Positions 1-9,192 of a stretch of 64,000 nucleotides of DNA are shown one piece after another. The translations under genes and the position numbers were made by a program. Position 1 is the first letter of the stretch. The number at the start of each line of letters is the position of its first letter. The notes under the pieces were generated by a model. It made no database searches and was not told where the DNA came from. It worked only from the letters and a program-made list of their open reading frames with translations. The stretch comes from JBBROS01 sp038229135. GTDB taxonomy: Bacteria; Pseudomonadota; Alphaproteobacteria; Acetobacterales; Acetobacteraceae. The stretch spans positions 1 to 64,000 of the forward strand of contig JBBROS010000009.1 in assembly GCA_038229135.1 (NCBI GenBank). The letters are read 5' to 3'.

Positions 1-527
1 ACGCAGAAGCTGCAGAACTTGTCGCACCCCTCCTGCACCGTCAGGAACGCGGTGACGCCCTGCGGCGCCGCTTCGTCCGGCAGGTGGTCGAACTTCTGCT
101 CCACCGGGAAGTCCGTCTCGATCACCGCGCCCGCCGCCCGGCTTGCCCGCGCCACCATCTCCGGCAGGCGATGGTAGGTCTGCGGCCCCAGCACGATGTC
201 CACATAGGGTGCGCGGGCCACGATCTCGGCGCCTTCCGCCTGCGCCACGCAGCCGGCCACGGCCAGGATCGTCGGCTTCCCCGCCGCTGCCCGCGCCGCC
301 TTCACCATGCGTAGCCGCCCGAGCTCGCTGAACACCTTGTCCACCGCCTTCTCGCGGATGTGGCAGGTGTTGAGCACGATCATGTCCGCGTCCTCGGGCG
401 TGCTCGTGGGCGCATAGCCGAGCGGGGCCAGCACATCCGCCATGCGGCCGCTGTCGTACACGTTCATCTGGCAGCCCCACGTGATCATGTGGAGGCGGCG
501 GGGTCCGGAGATCGCAATGTCGGTCAT
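1..527 (-). CDS. miaB: tRNA-2-methylthio-N6-dimethylallyladenosine synthase MiaB (partial, 3' part outside window)
   Basis: Radical-SAM methylthiotransferase that adds the methylthio group to i6A37 of tRNAs reading UNN codons, acting in the cytoplasm. The 175 visible codons contain the N-terminal UPF0004 domain: TWGCQMN near residue 17, NTCHIREKA near residue 53 and AGCVAQAE near residue 92, whose three Cys hold the auxiliary Fe-S cluster. The radical-SAM CxxxCxxC motif (CDKFCSFC) sits right at the window edge. The ATG at 527 is followed by a continuous frame with no stop. Only the N-terminal third or so is seen; the rest of the radical-SAM domain and the TRAM domain lie beyond base 1. plsC lies 174 bp upstream on the same strand, a pairing common in Acetobacteraceae. 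Confidence 0.95.
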   Translation of the reverse strand, partial: MTDIAISGPRRLHMITWGCQMNVYDSGRMADVLAPLGYAPTSTPEDADMIVLNTCHIREKAVDKVFSELGRLRMVKAARAAAGKPTILAVAGCVAQAEGAEIVARAPYVDIVLGPQTYHRLPEMVARASRAAGAVIETDFPVEQKFDHLPDEAAPQGVTAFLTVQEGCDKFCSFC

Positions 528-701
528 GGGTGCATCCGGCCAGGCCGCCGGCCCAGCCCGGCGTGCACGCGGCGACGCATCGGGCAGCCAGCGCCTCCGG
601 TCAAGCGGCTCGGCTCAAGCGCTACGATGTGCGGCCAACTGGGTCAGGCTGGTTCACCCTTCATCTCTGCCGGCAAGCTCACACAATCGCTGCCGTGCCT
701 G

Positions 702-1649
702 TCAAGCGAAAGCAGGGTGAACGAGGCCGTCCTCGAGGGTCGGTTTCAGGGTCGGGGCCGGGGCAGGGCGGGGCACGGCCGGGCGGTTCTGCCGCAGCGT
801 GGAGGCGCCGTCCGCCACCGTCTGCCACACGGCCTGGCTCAGCGCCTTGCGGGACGGGTAGTCGGCCGGGTCGAGAGGGGCGTGCAGCAGCACCGTGGCG
901 CGCAGGCCCCGTTGCTGCGTCAGCCGCCAGAAATGGCTGCCGAGGTCCATGTCCCCATACCAGGCGAACATCGGGCGGCTCGAGCGGCCTGCGGGCAGGT
1001 AGCCGAGCTGGTCATACACCACGCTCACGGGCTGGATCAGCGGGCGCACATCGTCCCCGCCCTCCACCACACTGAAGAAGGCCGAGCGGAACGGCAGTAC
1101 GCGGGAGCCGTCGTTGCTCGTGCCTTCGGGGAACAGCACCAGGTTGTCGCCGGCGGCAAGCCGCCCGCGCATCTCGTCCCGCTCGCGCCCCGTGTCCCGC
1201 GCCCGGCGGCTCACGAACACCGTGCGGCCCAGGCGCGCCACGGTGCTCACCACCGGCCAGCGCCCCACCTCGGCCTTGGCGATGAAGCAGGCCTCGAGCG
1301 AGCCCCCCAGCACCAACACGTCCAGCCATCCCGTGTGGTTCGCCGCGAACACCACCGGCCGCGCACCCCCGGCCCGGCGCCCCTCGCCCACCACCCGGAT
1401 GCGCAGCCCGATCAGCCGGCACAGCGTGGCCCAATAGAACCGCGCGAACGCCACCTTCGCTCGCCCGGGCAGCACGATGCACACCGCCTGCACCACGATG
1501 GCCGCCAAAGTGAACAGCAGGATCGTCAGCCCCCGCCGCACCGCCCGCACCCGGCGCAACAGGCCACCACCCTCCGCCGTGTCCAGCCGCGGGTCGAGGG
1601 GGCGAAGGGTCATGCCAGGCTCACGCAGCCGGCGCGGGATGACGTTCAT
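702..1649 (-). CDS. plsC: 1-acyl-sn-glycerol-3-phosphate acyltransferase (PlsC family)
   Basis: Predicted inner-membrane lysophosphatidate acyltransferase that forms phosphatidate in phospholipid synthesis. The 315-residue product has a hydrophobic helix near residues 40–65. The acyltransferase HX4D motif is seen as NHTGWLD (about residue 105), and the substrate-binding FPEGTSNDG with a following LPFRSAFF is near residue 175. The C-terminus is Pro/Ala-rich, as in the longer alphaproteobacterial PlsC proteins. The ATG at 1649 is the first plausible start. It probably shares transcription with miaB downstream. Specificity for 1-acyl-G3P versus ornithine-lipid or other lyso-acceptors cannot be read from the sequence. 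Confidence 0.88.
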   Translation of the reverse strand: MNVIPRRLREPGMTLRPLDPRLDTAEGGGLLRRVRAVRRGLTILLFTLAAIVVQAVCIVLPGRAKVAFARFYWATLCRLIGLRIRVVGEGRRAGGARPVVFAANHTGWLDVLVLGGSLEACFIAKAEVGRWPVVSTVARLGRTVFVSRRARDTGRERDEMRGRLAAGDNLVLFPEGTSNDGSRVLPFRSAFFSVVEGGDDVRPLIQPVSVVYDQLGYLPAGRSSRPMFAWYGDMDLGSHFWRLTQQRGLRATVLLHAPLDPADYPSRKALSQAVWQTVADGASTLRQNRPAVPRPAPAPTLKPTLEDGLVHPAFA

Positions 1650-1731
1650 GGGACGAAACTACCTCTCCAACCGCGACGGGACAATTGCGGCGGGATGACA
1701 CATCCGGGACAGGTTCCGGCTCCCGCATCCC

Positions 1732-1764
1732 TCACCCCGCCCCTCTTCCGGGGGGGGCGGGTGA
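1732..1764. repeat. GC-rich imperfect palindrome between plsC and tamA
   Basis: The arms TCACCCCGCCCC (1732–1743) and GGGGGGGCGGGTGA (1751–1764) pair over almost their whole length apart from a length difference in the C/G run. It lies in the 194-bp divergent spacer between plsC and tamA. It resembles a scattered REP-like palindrome or a strong hairpin. No T-run follows, so a simple terminator is not supported. Confidence 0.4.
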
Positions 1765-1843
1765 CGAACTTCGTGAAGAGGACGAGCCCCAACCCCACGC
1801 AGAGGTGTGCAGCCATCGGGCGCTCCATACCACATATAGGTGC

Positions 1844-3670
1844 ATGGCCCGCCTCGGACCCCTCGCCGCCGCGGCGTTCCTCCTGCTCGCACCCCACGCC
1901 CGCGCGGCCGATCCGCTGCCCTACACCACCGCGCTGGCCCCGACGGGCGACGCGGCGCTCGACACGGCGCTCCGCGACAGCGCGAGCCTGCTCCGCCTGC
2001 GTGAGACGGCGCCGGTCGGCCCCATCGCCCTCATCACCCGCGCCCGCGGGGACCAGGGCCGGCTCGAGGCCGCGCTCGGCAGCTTCGGCCACTATGCCGG
2101 CCAGGTCGCCATAACCATCGATGGCCGCTCGCTCGACGACCCGGCGCTGCCGGACCGGCTGGAGGCCATCCCCGGCCCTGTGCCCGTGGCCATCGGCATC
2201 ACGCCAGGCCCCGTTTTCACCCTCCGCCGCGTGGACGTGACCGGCCCCGGCGCCGACGAGGCCCGCCGGTCGCTGGACCTCGCGCCCGGTGCCCCCGCCC
2301 GGGCGGCGGACGTGCTGGCGGCGCAGACCCGCATGCTGGATGCGCTGCGCTCCAACGGCCACGCCCTGGCCCGCGTCCCCACCCCCGTCGCCACGCTCGA
2401 CCCCGGCGCCCGCGCGCTGGACGTGCAGTATGCCATCGACGCCGGGCCGCGGGTGAACCTGGGCGCCATCACCATCGAGGGTGCGCCGGGCGTCGACCGT
2501 GGCTTCGTCCGCCGCCGCCTGCTCATCAAGGAGAACGAGCCGTACGACCCCGCCAAGATCGAGCGCGCCCGACAGGACCTGGCCCAGCTCGGCGTGTTCT
2601 CCACCGTCCGCCTGGATGCGCCGGACGCGCTGGACGGACTCGATGCCCGGGGCCGCCTGCCCATCGCCGTCGAGCTCGCCGAGCGCAAGCGGCATGTGGT
2701 GGGCGCCACCGCCGCCTTCTCGACGGACCTCGGCGGCTCGCTCGGCGTCACCTTCCAGCACCGCAACCTGTTCGGCGCCGCCGAGCAGCTGAACCTGGGT
2801 GCCGCGGTCACGCAGCTGGGCGGCAGTGCGGCGCGCGGCATCGGCTACGACGTGACCGCGAGCCTCGTGAAGCCGGACCTGTTCGTCCGCAACCTGACCG
2901 GCACCCTCTCCGCCCAGGGCGTCAAGGAAAGCCTCGACGCCTACGACCGCACGGCCGCCCTGCTCGGCGCGCGCCTGGCCTACGCGTTGAGCGAGCGGTG
3001 GACGCTGAGCGCCGGGCTGCAGGGGCAGCAATCGCAGATCCGGCAGGAGGGCGTCACCCGGGACTACACCCTGCTCGGCCTGCCGCTGGGCGTGCGGTAC
3101 GACAGCACCGGCCCGCAAGGCCTGTTCGACCCGGTGCAGGGCTACAAGGCGAGCCTGACCGCGACGCCTACCGCGAGCCTCGGCAGCGGCCGCTCCTTCA
3201 CCCGGCTCGAGGCGACGGCCTCCACCTACATCAACCTCGGCGAGCCCGGCCGCTCCGTGCTGGCGCTGCGGGGCACGCTCGGCAGCATCCAGGGCGCCTC
3301 CGTGTTCCAGGTGCCGCCCGACCAGCGGCTGTATGCCGGCGGCAGCGGCACCGTGCGGGGCTACAAGTATCAGTCCGTCGGCCCCCGCTTCCCCAGCGGC
3401 CGGCCCACGGGCGGCACGTCGCTGGCCGCCGCCACGGTGGAGCTGCGGCAGCGCTTCGGTGAGAGTTACGGCGCCGTGCTGTTCGTGGACGCGGCCCAGG
3501 TGGACACGGCGAGCGCCCCCGGCGCCGGCGCGCTCCGCACCGGGGTGGGGGTGGGTGCCCGCTACTACACGGCCATCGGGCCAATCCGGATCGACGTGGC
3601 GCTGCCGCTCAACAAGCAGCGGCGGGACGATGCGTTCGAGGCCTACATCGGCATCGGGCACGCGTTTTGA
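1844..3670 (+). CDS. tamA: Outer-membrane translocation/assembly protein TamA (BamA/Omp85 family)
   Basis: Outer-membrane Omp85 protein that works with TamB in assembling outer-membrane proteins or moving lipids. A signal peptide spans residues 1–22 (MARLGPLAAAAFLLL, cleaved after ARA). POTRA-like segments follow, with one ending near ENEPYDPAKIERARQDL (about residue 230), and then a 16-strand-type barrel. The conserved L6 loop motif appears as GGSGTVRGYKY near residue 505, and the chain ends in Phe (GIGHAF), the usual C-terminal outer-membrane signal. The ATG at 1844 is chosen because it gives the signal peptide; an in-frame upstream ATG at 1685 would add an unlikely leader. The stop codon overlaps the TTG start of tamB. 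Confidence 0.9.
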   Translation: MARLGPLAAAAFLLLAPHARAADPLPYTTALAPTGDAALDTALRDSASLLRLRETAPVGPIALITRARGDQGRLEAALGSFGHYAGQVAITIDGRSLDDPALPDRLEAIPGPVPVAIGITPGPVFTLRRVDVTGPGADEARRSLDLAPGAPARAADVLAAQTRMLDALRSNGHALARVPTPVATLDPGARALDVQYAIDAGPRVNLGAITIEGAPGVDRGFVRRRLLIKENEPYDPAKIERARQDLAQLGVFSTVRLDAPDALDGLDARGRLPIAVELAERKRHVVGATAAFSTDLGGSLGVTFQHRNLFGAAEQLNLGAAVTQLGGSAARGIGYDVTASLVKPDLFVRNLTGTLSAQGVKESLDAYDRTAALLGARLAYALSERWTLSAGLQGQQSQIRQEGVTRDYTLLGLPLGVRYDSTGPQGLFDPVQGYKASLTATPTASLGSGRSFTRLEATASTYINLGEPGRSVLALRGTLGSIQGASVFQVPPDQRLYAGGSGTVRGYKYQSVGPRFPSGRPTGGTSLAAATVELRQRFGESYGAVLFVDAAQVDTASAPGAGALRTGVGVGARYYTAIGPIRIDVALPLNKQRRDDAFEAYIGIGHAF

Positions 3671-6600
3671 GGCGCCCCCTCCGCATTCTGGCCTGGACCT
3701 TGGGCGGCCTGCTGCTGCTGCCGGTGCTGGCCGTGGGCGGCCTGCTGTTGGCGCTCAACATCGGGCCGGGCCGGGCCGCGATGGAGCCGCTGCTGGTCAA
3801 GGTCACCGGTGGCCAGGTGGCCATCGAGGGCCTGTCGGGCCGCGTGCCGGACCGGTTGCGCCTCGCCCGCCTCACCGTGCGCGACGGCCAGGGCGTATGG
3901 CTCGAGGCCCGGGACCTTGCGCTCGACTGGTCCCCGCTGGCGCTGCTGCACGGCCAGGCGCTGGTCCACCGGCTGGAGGCGGCGCGCCTGGTCATGGCCC
4001 GCCTTCCCACCTCCGAGCCCGGTCCGACGCCGGCGGCCTCCGACACCAAGCCGTTCACGCTGCCCGTCCGCGTCACGCTCGAGCGCCTCGTGGTGGACCG
4101 CGCCGAGCTCGCTGCCCCCGTCGCCGGCGCCGCCGCCGTGCTCGCGCTGGACGGTGCCGCCGACCTCCCGAGCCTCGAGGCCGGCACGGGCCGCCTTGCC
4201 GTCCGCCGCCTGGACGCGCCCGGCAGCTACACGCTCGAGGCCACGGTCGATCCGGCACGCCTCAACGCCCGGCTCGCGCTCGAGGAGCCCGAGGGCGGCC
4301 TGATCGCCCGGCTCGCCAGCCTGCCCGCCATCGGTGCCATCCGCGCCGCGGCGAGTGTGGACGGCCCCCGCACCGCGCTCGCCACGACGCTCGATCTCGC
4401 AGCCGGGCCGCTCACCGCAACCGCCCGTGGCACCGTGGACCTGGACGGCAGTCGCGCAGCGCTCACCCTCACCGCCGACGCCCCCGCCATGCGCCCGGCC
4501 GAGGGCGTGGCGTGGCGTTCTGTCGGGCTCCAGGCCAAGGTCGAGGGGCCGTTCACCGCTCCCCGGGCCACCGGCACGCTGCGTGTGGATGCGCTCGAGG
4601 CCGGGGGTGCCGCCGTGCGCGCCATCGCGGCGGACCTTGCGGGCGATGCCGGCCAGGTCACGCTGTCCGCCGCAGCCGAGGGCGTCCGGATCCCTGGCCC
4701 CGACCCGGCGCTGCTTGAGGCCGAGCCGCTCCGCCTGCAAGCCACCGCGCGCCTGGATGACCCGAGCCGCCCCGTGCGCTTCTCCCTCGCCCACCCGGCG
4801 CTCTCCCTGTCCGGCACGGCTCGGACCGCCGGGGCCATCAGCGCCGAAGGCACGCTCGACCTGCCCTCGCTCGCGCGCTTCGCCACCCTGGCCGGGGTCG
4901 CGTTGGAGGGCCGCGCCACCCTCGCGCTGCGGGGCGCCACCGGTCCGGGCGGCACGTCGATCGGCCTCGAAGGCCCGCTTGCGCTCACCGCGGGCCCTGC
5001 ACCCGCCCCGGCGCTGCTCGGCCCCGACGCGCGCATCGCCATCGCCGCCCGGCTGCAGGGCAACGATGTCTTGCTGGAGCGAGCCGAGCTTACCGGCGCG
5101 CACGTCACCCTGGCCGCATCCGGCACCAGCCGGGCCGGCGCGCTGGACCTCACGGTGCGCCTCGGGCTGCCCGAGCTGGCGCTGGCCGCCCCTGCGCTGG
5201 AGGGTGCCGCCACGTTGGACGCCCGCATCCGTGGCACGCCGGACGCGCTTGCCGTCGACGCGACGTTGGCCGGTGACATCGGCGCCCCCGGCATCGCCCG
5301 CAGCCCGGTGCGGCTCCAGGCGGCGCTGATGGGCCTGCCCGCGGCTCCCCAAGGCCGCATTACCGGCGGCGGCACCCTGCTCGGCGCTCCGCTGGACTTG
5401 CTGATCGACGCCGCCCGCACGCCGGACGGCACGCTCACCGCGCGGATCGCCCGCGCCGACTGGCGCAGCCTTCACGCCGAGGGCGCCGTGAGCCTCGCCC
5501 CTGGCGCCACGGTGCCCCAGGGCAACCTTGCGCTACGGGCGACGCGGCTCGACGACCTGCGCCCCTTCGTCGGACAGCCGCTCTCGGGCGCGCTGGAAGC
5601 CACGGCCACGCTGGGCGCCGACGAGGCCACGCTGGCCGCGACGCTGCGCGAGGCCGGGGTGCCGGGCAGCCGCGTGGGCCTGGCCACCCTGAAGGCGCAG
5701 GTGGCGCACCCGCTGGCGGACCCGGTGGTGCAGGCCACGCTCACGACCACGGGCCTGGCTGCGGGCGGCGTCACGGGTGCGCTGCGGCTCGAGGCGCAGG
5801 GCCTGCAATCGGCCCTCTCCCTCCGAAGCAGCGGCGAACTCGTCGTGGGCGGCACGCCGGTCCGCTATGGCACGGCGGCGATCCTCAACCTGCCGGGCAA
5901 GACCTTGGCCGTGAGTGCGCTGCAGGCTACTGCCCGACCGCCCGGAGCGGCGGCCGAGGAAACGGTGCGCCTGCTCGCCCCGGCCACCGTGCGGTTCGCC
6001 GGCGGGGTCGCGGTCGACCGCCTTCGCCTCGGTGCGCGCCAGGCCACGCTCGAGGTCGCGGGCCGCCTGTCGCCCACGCTGGATGCCACGGTGGCCCTCC
6101 GCACGCCCGCGGACATCGCGGCGCTCTTCGACCCGGCCTACGCCGCCGACGGCACGGTGGCGCTGGACGCGAAGCTCCAAGGCAGCCCCGCACAACCTGG
6201 CGGCACCGTGAAGCTGCAGGCCACGGGCGTGCGCCTCCGCACCGGCCCCGGTCGTGCGGCGCCGCCCGCGACCGTTACGGCTAACATCCAGCTTCGCGGC
6301 GGCGCGGCCCAGGTGGATGCGCGGCTCGCCGCCGGCTCGGCCCAGCTTGCCGTGGCCGGGCAGGCGCCGCTGGGTGCCGGGGCGCTGGCGTTGCGCGCCA
6401 CGGGCGGGCTCGACCTGGCGCTGCTCGACCCCATCCTGAACGCAGATGGCCGCCGCGCCCGGGGCCGGCTCTCGATCGATGCAGCCGTGGGCGGCACCGT
6501 CATGGCCCCGCGCCTGAGCGGCACCGCCACGCTCGCAGGCGGTGAGGTGCAGGATTTCGCCCAGGGCTTCCGCCTGACGGACCTCGCGGCCACGCTCCGG

Positions 6601-7674
6601 CTCGAGGGTGATACGGTGCGCCTCGCGAGCCTCACGGGCCGCGCCGGAGCGGGCACGTTGGCGGGGCAGGGGACGATCGGCGCCCTGGCCCCGGGCCTGC
6701 CCATCGACCTCGCGCTCACGCTGCGCAACGCCCGCCCGCTGGCGTCCGACCAGGTCACGGCGGACCTCGATGCGGACCTCACCGTGCGCGGCTCCGTGAA
6801 TGCCGGCCTGGCGCTGGGCGGCCGCATCGGGGTGCGCCGGGCCGAGCTCCGCATCCCGGACGCGCTGCCGGCGAGCGTCCCGGTGCTGGACGTGCGGCGG
6901 CCGGGCGCGAAGGCCCCCAAACCGGCCGCAGCCTCCGCGCCGATCGGGCTCGACCTCGCCATCGACGCGCCCGGCGCCGTGTTCGTGCGCGGCCGGGGCG
7001 TGGATGCCGAGATGGGCGGCACGCTCCGCCTGCGCGGCACCAGCGCCGCCCCACGTGTGGAGGGCGGGCTCGCGCTGCGCCGCGGGACCATCAGCGCCGC
7101 CGGCACCTCGCTCGACTTCTCGCGCGGCCGCGTGGGGTTCGACGGCGTTGGCCTCTCCGGCAAGATCGACCCCACGCTCGACTTCGCGGCCGACAGCACC
7201 GCAGGCGGCGTCACGGCCACGCTCGCCATCGGTGGCTACGTGAGCAAGCCCAAGATCACTCTCAGCTCCGTGCCCGAGCTGCCACAGGACGAGGTTCTGG
7301 CCACGCTGCTGTTCAAGCGCAGCGCGAAGGAGCTGGGGCCGTTCCAGCTCGCCTCCATCGCGGTGGCGCTGGCGGACCTCACGGGCGTGGGCGGTGGTGG
7401 GCTGGACCCGCTGGGCCGCGTGCGGAAGGGCCTCGGGCTCGACCGCCTGTCCGTGGGCGGCGGGAACGGCACGACGAACACCGGCCCCAGCGTGGAGGCC
7501 GGGCGCTATGTGGCCAACGGCGTCTACGTCGGCGCCCGCCAGGGCACCGGCAGCGGCGCCGGCACGCAGGCCACGGTGCAGATCGACATCACCCGCGGCC
7601 TGAAGGTGGAAACCGACGTCGGCACCGGCACGGGCGGCAACAAGTTGGGTTTGACGTACCAGTTCGAGTATTAG
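3667..7674 (+). CDS. tamB: Translocation and assembly module inner-membrane component TamB (DUF490)
   Basis: Large AsmA/TamB-type bridge protein anchored in the inner membrane and spanning the periplasm to TamA. The 1335 residues comprise an N-terminal anchor (residues 5–30, ILAWTLGGLLLLPVLAVGG), a very long repetitive beta-rich Ala/Leu/Thr/Gly body, and a C-terminal DUF490 segment. That segment includes PELPQDEVLATLLF near residue 1205 and ends in LTYQFEY. The start is a TTG whose last two bases form the tamA stop (TTGA), so translation is probably coupled. Length and composition fit the family. The DNA is extremely rich in CTCG/GCC codons, which produces long meaningless antisense frames. 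Confidence 0.9.
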   Translation: MRRPLRILAWTLGGLLLLPVLAVGGLLLALNIGPGRAAMEPLLVKVTGGQVAIEGLSGRVPDRLRLARLTVRDGQGVWLEARDLALDWSPLALLHGQALVHRLEAARLVMARLPTSEPGPTPAASDTKPFTLPVRVTLERLVVDRAELAAPVAGAAAVLALDGAADLPSLEAGTGRLAVRRLDAPGSYTLEATVDPARLNARLALEEPEGGLIARLASLPAIGAIRAAASVDGPRTALATTLDLAAGPLTATARGTVDLDGSRAALTLTADAPAMRPAEGVAWRSVGLQAKVEGPFTAPRATGTLRVDALEAGGAAVRAIAADLAGDAGQVTLSAAAEGVRIPGPDPALLEAEPLRLQATARLDDPSRPVRFSLAHPALSLSGTARTAGAISAEGTLDLPSLARFATLAGVALEGRATLALRGATGPGGTSIGLEGPLALTAGPAPAPALLGPDARIAIAARLQGNDVLLERAELTGAHVTLAASGTSRAGALDLTVRLGLPELALAAPALEGAATLDARIRGTPDALAVDATLAGDIGAPGIARSPVRLQAALMGLPAAPQGRITGGGTLLGAPLDLLIDAARTPDGTLTARIARADWRSLHAEGAVSLAPGATVPQGNLALRATRLDDLRPFVGQPLSGALEATATLGADEATLAATLREAGVPGSRVGLATLKAQVAHPLADPVVQATLTTTGLAAGGVTGALRLEAQGLQSALSLRSSGELVVGGTPVRYGTAAILNLPGKTLAVSALQATARPPGAAAEETVRLLAPATVRFAGGVAVDRLRLGARQATLEVAGRLSPTLDATVALRTPADIAALFDPAYAADGTVALDAKLQGSPAQPGGTVKLQATGVRLRTGPGRAAPPATVTANIQLRGGAAQVDARLAAGSAQLAVAGQAPLGAGALALRATGGLDLALLDPILNADGRRARGRLSIDAAVGGTVMAPRLSGTATLAGGEVQDFAQGFRLTDLAATLRLEGDTVRLASLTGRAGAGTLAGQGTIGALAPGLPIDLALTLRNARPLASDQVTADLDADLTVRGSVNAGLALGGRIGVRRAELRIPDALPASVPVLDVRRPGAKAPKPAAASAPIGLDLAIDAPGAVFVRGRGVDAEMGGTLRLRGTSAAPRVEGGLALRRGTISAAGTSLDFSRGRVGFDGVGLSGKIDPTLDFAADSTAGGVTATLAIGGYVSKPKITLSSVPELPQDEVLATLLFKRSAKELGPFQLASIAVALADLTGVGGGGLDPLGRVRKGLGLDRLSVGGGNGTTNTGPSVEAGRYVANGVYVGARQGTGSGAGTQATVQIDITRGLKVETDVGTGTGGNKLGLTYQFEY

Positions 7675-7710
7675 GACGAGCCATGGACACGGGGCTCCAG
7701 GGGACACCGG

Positions 7711-9192
7711 ATGCGCGCTCTGCTGCTGCTTTTGCTCCTCGCGCTGCCCGCACGGGCCGCCGAGGTCGTTACCAAGCTGGACTTGGCCCTGCCCTCGGGC
7801 ACGCTCGGTTTCACGGCCACCTACGACACGATGGTGCTCCAGTCGGCCGACGGCAAACCCGCGGCCGAGGTGGTCACGATGGCCTACGGCGTGGCTACGC
7901 CGGGCCGGCCCGTCGCGTTCGTGTTCAATGGCGGCCCGGGCGCCTCGTCGGCCTGGCTCCACATGGGCATGCTCGGCCCCTGGCGCGTGCCGCTCGCCAT
8001 CCCCGTGGTGCCCAGCCAGGACCCGGCGCCGCTGCCGAACCCAGAGACATGGCTCGCCTTCACCGACCTCGTGTTCATCGACCCCCCCGGCACCGGATAC
8101 AGCCGCATCCTCGGAGACGACGCCGCCCGCCGCGCGGCCTATGGCGTGGATGCGGACATCCGCATGCTCGCGACCGTGATCCGCCGCTGGCTGCAGGAGC
8201 GGGGGCGCCTCGGCTCCCCGGTGCTGCTGGTGGGCGAGAGCTATGGCGGCTTCCGCGTGCCCAAGGTGGCGCGCGCGCTGCTGCAGCAGCAGGGGGTGGG
8301 GGTGGCCGGGCTGGTCCTGGTGAGCCCCGTGCTGGACTTCAACGGACGTGATGCGCCGAACGACGCGCTGGGCCGTGTCGCCGCCCTGCCCACCATCGTG
8401 GCCGCCGCCCGCAACGCATCCGCGCGGGACCCGGAGGTGGAGGCCTATGCGCAGGGGGAGTTCCTCACGGACCTCGTCCGTGGCCCCGCCGATCCGGCGG
8501 CGCAGGCGCGCCTCGTTGCCCGCGTGGCGGCGCTCACCGCGCTCGACCCTGCGCTGGTCGCGCGCCGCGGCGGGCGCATCGACTGGGACTTGGTGCTGCG
8601 CAGGCCCGGCCAGGCCGCGAGCCCGTACGACGCCCGGATCAGCGCGCCCGACCCGTTCCCCTTCGACGCCTACTCGCACGGTCCGGACCCGGTGCTGGAC
8701 GGCCTGCGCGGGCCCATCACCAGCGGCATGCTCATGCTCTATCGCCAACTCGAGTGGAAGCCGGAAGGCTGGCCCGCGCGGCAATACGAGCTGCTGAGCA
8801 ACCAGGTGGCGCGCGACTGGGACTACGGCCGCAGCAACGCCCGGCCCGAGGCGGTGGGCGATTTGCGCCAGGCCCTGGCCATCGACCCCGCGCTCCGCGT
8901 GCTCGTCATGGGCGGGCTGTATGACCTCGTCACGCCCTACTTCGCCAACAAGCTCCTGCTGGACCAGGTGGTGCCGGACGCGGGCGGGGAGCGGGTGAGC
9001 CTGCGCGTCTACAAGGGGGGGCACATGGCCTACACCGATACGGCCTCGCGCCAGGCCATGCGGGACGATGCGGCGGCGCTGGTCAGCGCGGTGCTGGCCG
9101 CCCGTGCCGCCCGAGCGGAACCAGGAACGCTGCCGCAGCCACCCCCAGCCCCGCCAGCAGAAGGAACACGTAGCGCGCCGGCCAGTCGCTGA
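7711..9192 (+). CDS. Exported S10 family serine carboxypeptidase-like peptidase
   Basis: Secreted alpha/beta-hydrolase of peptidase family S10, predicted to remove C-terminal residues from peptides in the periplasm. Residues 1–16 form a Leu-rich signal peptide ending ARA. The oxyanion-forming NGGPGASS lies near residue 73. The nucleophile Ser177 sits in GESYGG, the catalytic Asp is probably in GGLYDLVTPY near residue 412, and the His is in KGGHMAY near residue 435. The 493-residue length is normal for bacterial S10 proteins. The gene starts 36 bp after tamB. Its 3' end overlaps the convergent MFS gene by 110 bp, so the Pro/Ala-rich C-terminal tail is coded opposite the transporter's C-terminus. 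Confidence 0.85.
   Translation: MRALLLLLLLALPARAAEVVTKLDLALPSGTLGFTATYDTMVLQSADGKPAAEVVTMAYGVATPGRPVAFVFNGGPGASSAWLHMGMLGPWRVPLAIPVVPSQDPAPLPNPETWLAFTDLVFIDPPGTGYSRILGDDAARRAAYGVDADIRMLATVIRRWLQERGRLGSPVLLVGESYGGFRVPKVARALLQQQGVGVAGLVLVSPVLDFNGRDAPNDALGRVAALPTIVAAARNASARDPEVEAYAQGEFLTDLVRGPADPAAQARLVARVAALTALDPALVARRGGRIDWDLVLRRPGQAASPYDARISAPDPFPFDAYSHGPDPVLDGLRGPITSGMLMLYRQLEWKPEGWPARQYELLSNQVARDWDYGRSNARPEAVGDLRQALAIDPALRVLVMGGLYDLVTPYFANKLLLDQVVPDAGGERVSLRVYKGGHMAYTDTASRQAMRDDAAALVSAVLAARAARAEPGTLPQPPPAPPAEGTRSAPASR

Noticed and set aside
1646..9024. Very long antisense reading frames opposite tamA, tamB and the S10 gene (up to >1100 codons)
   Set aside because: They are open only because GC-rich codons rarely give stops on the other strand. 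Their products are Arg/Gly/His/Ala-rich without any recognisable domain, while the plus-strand genes have clear families.
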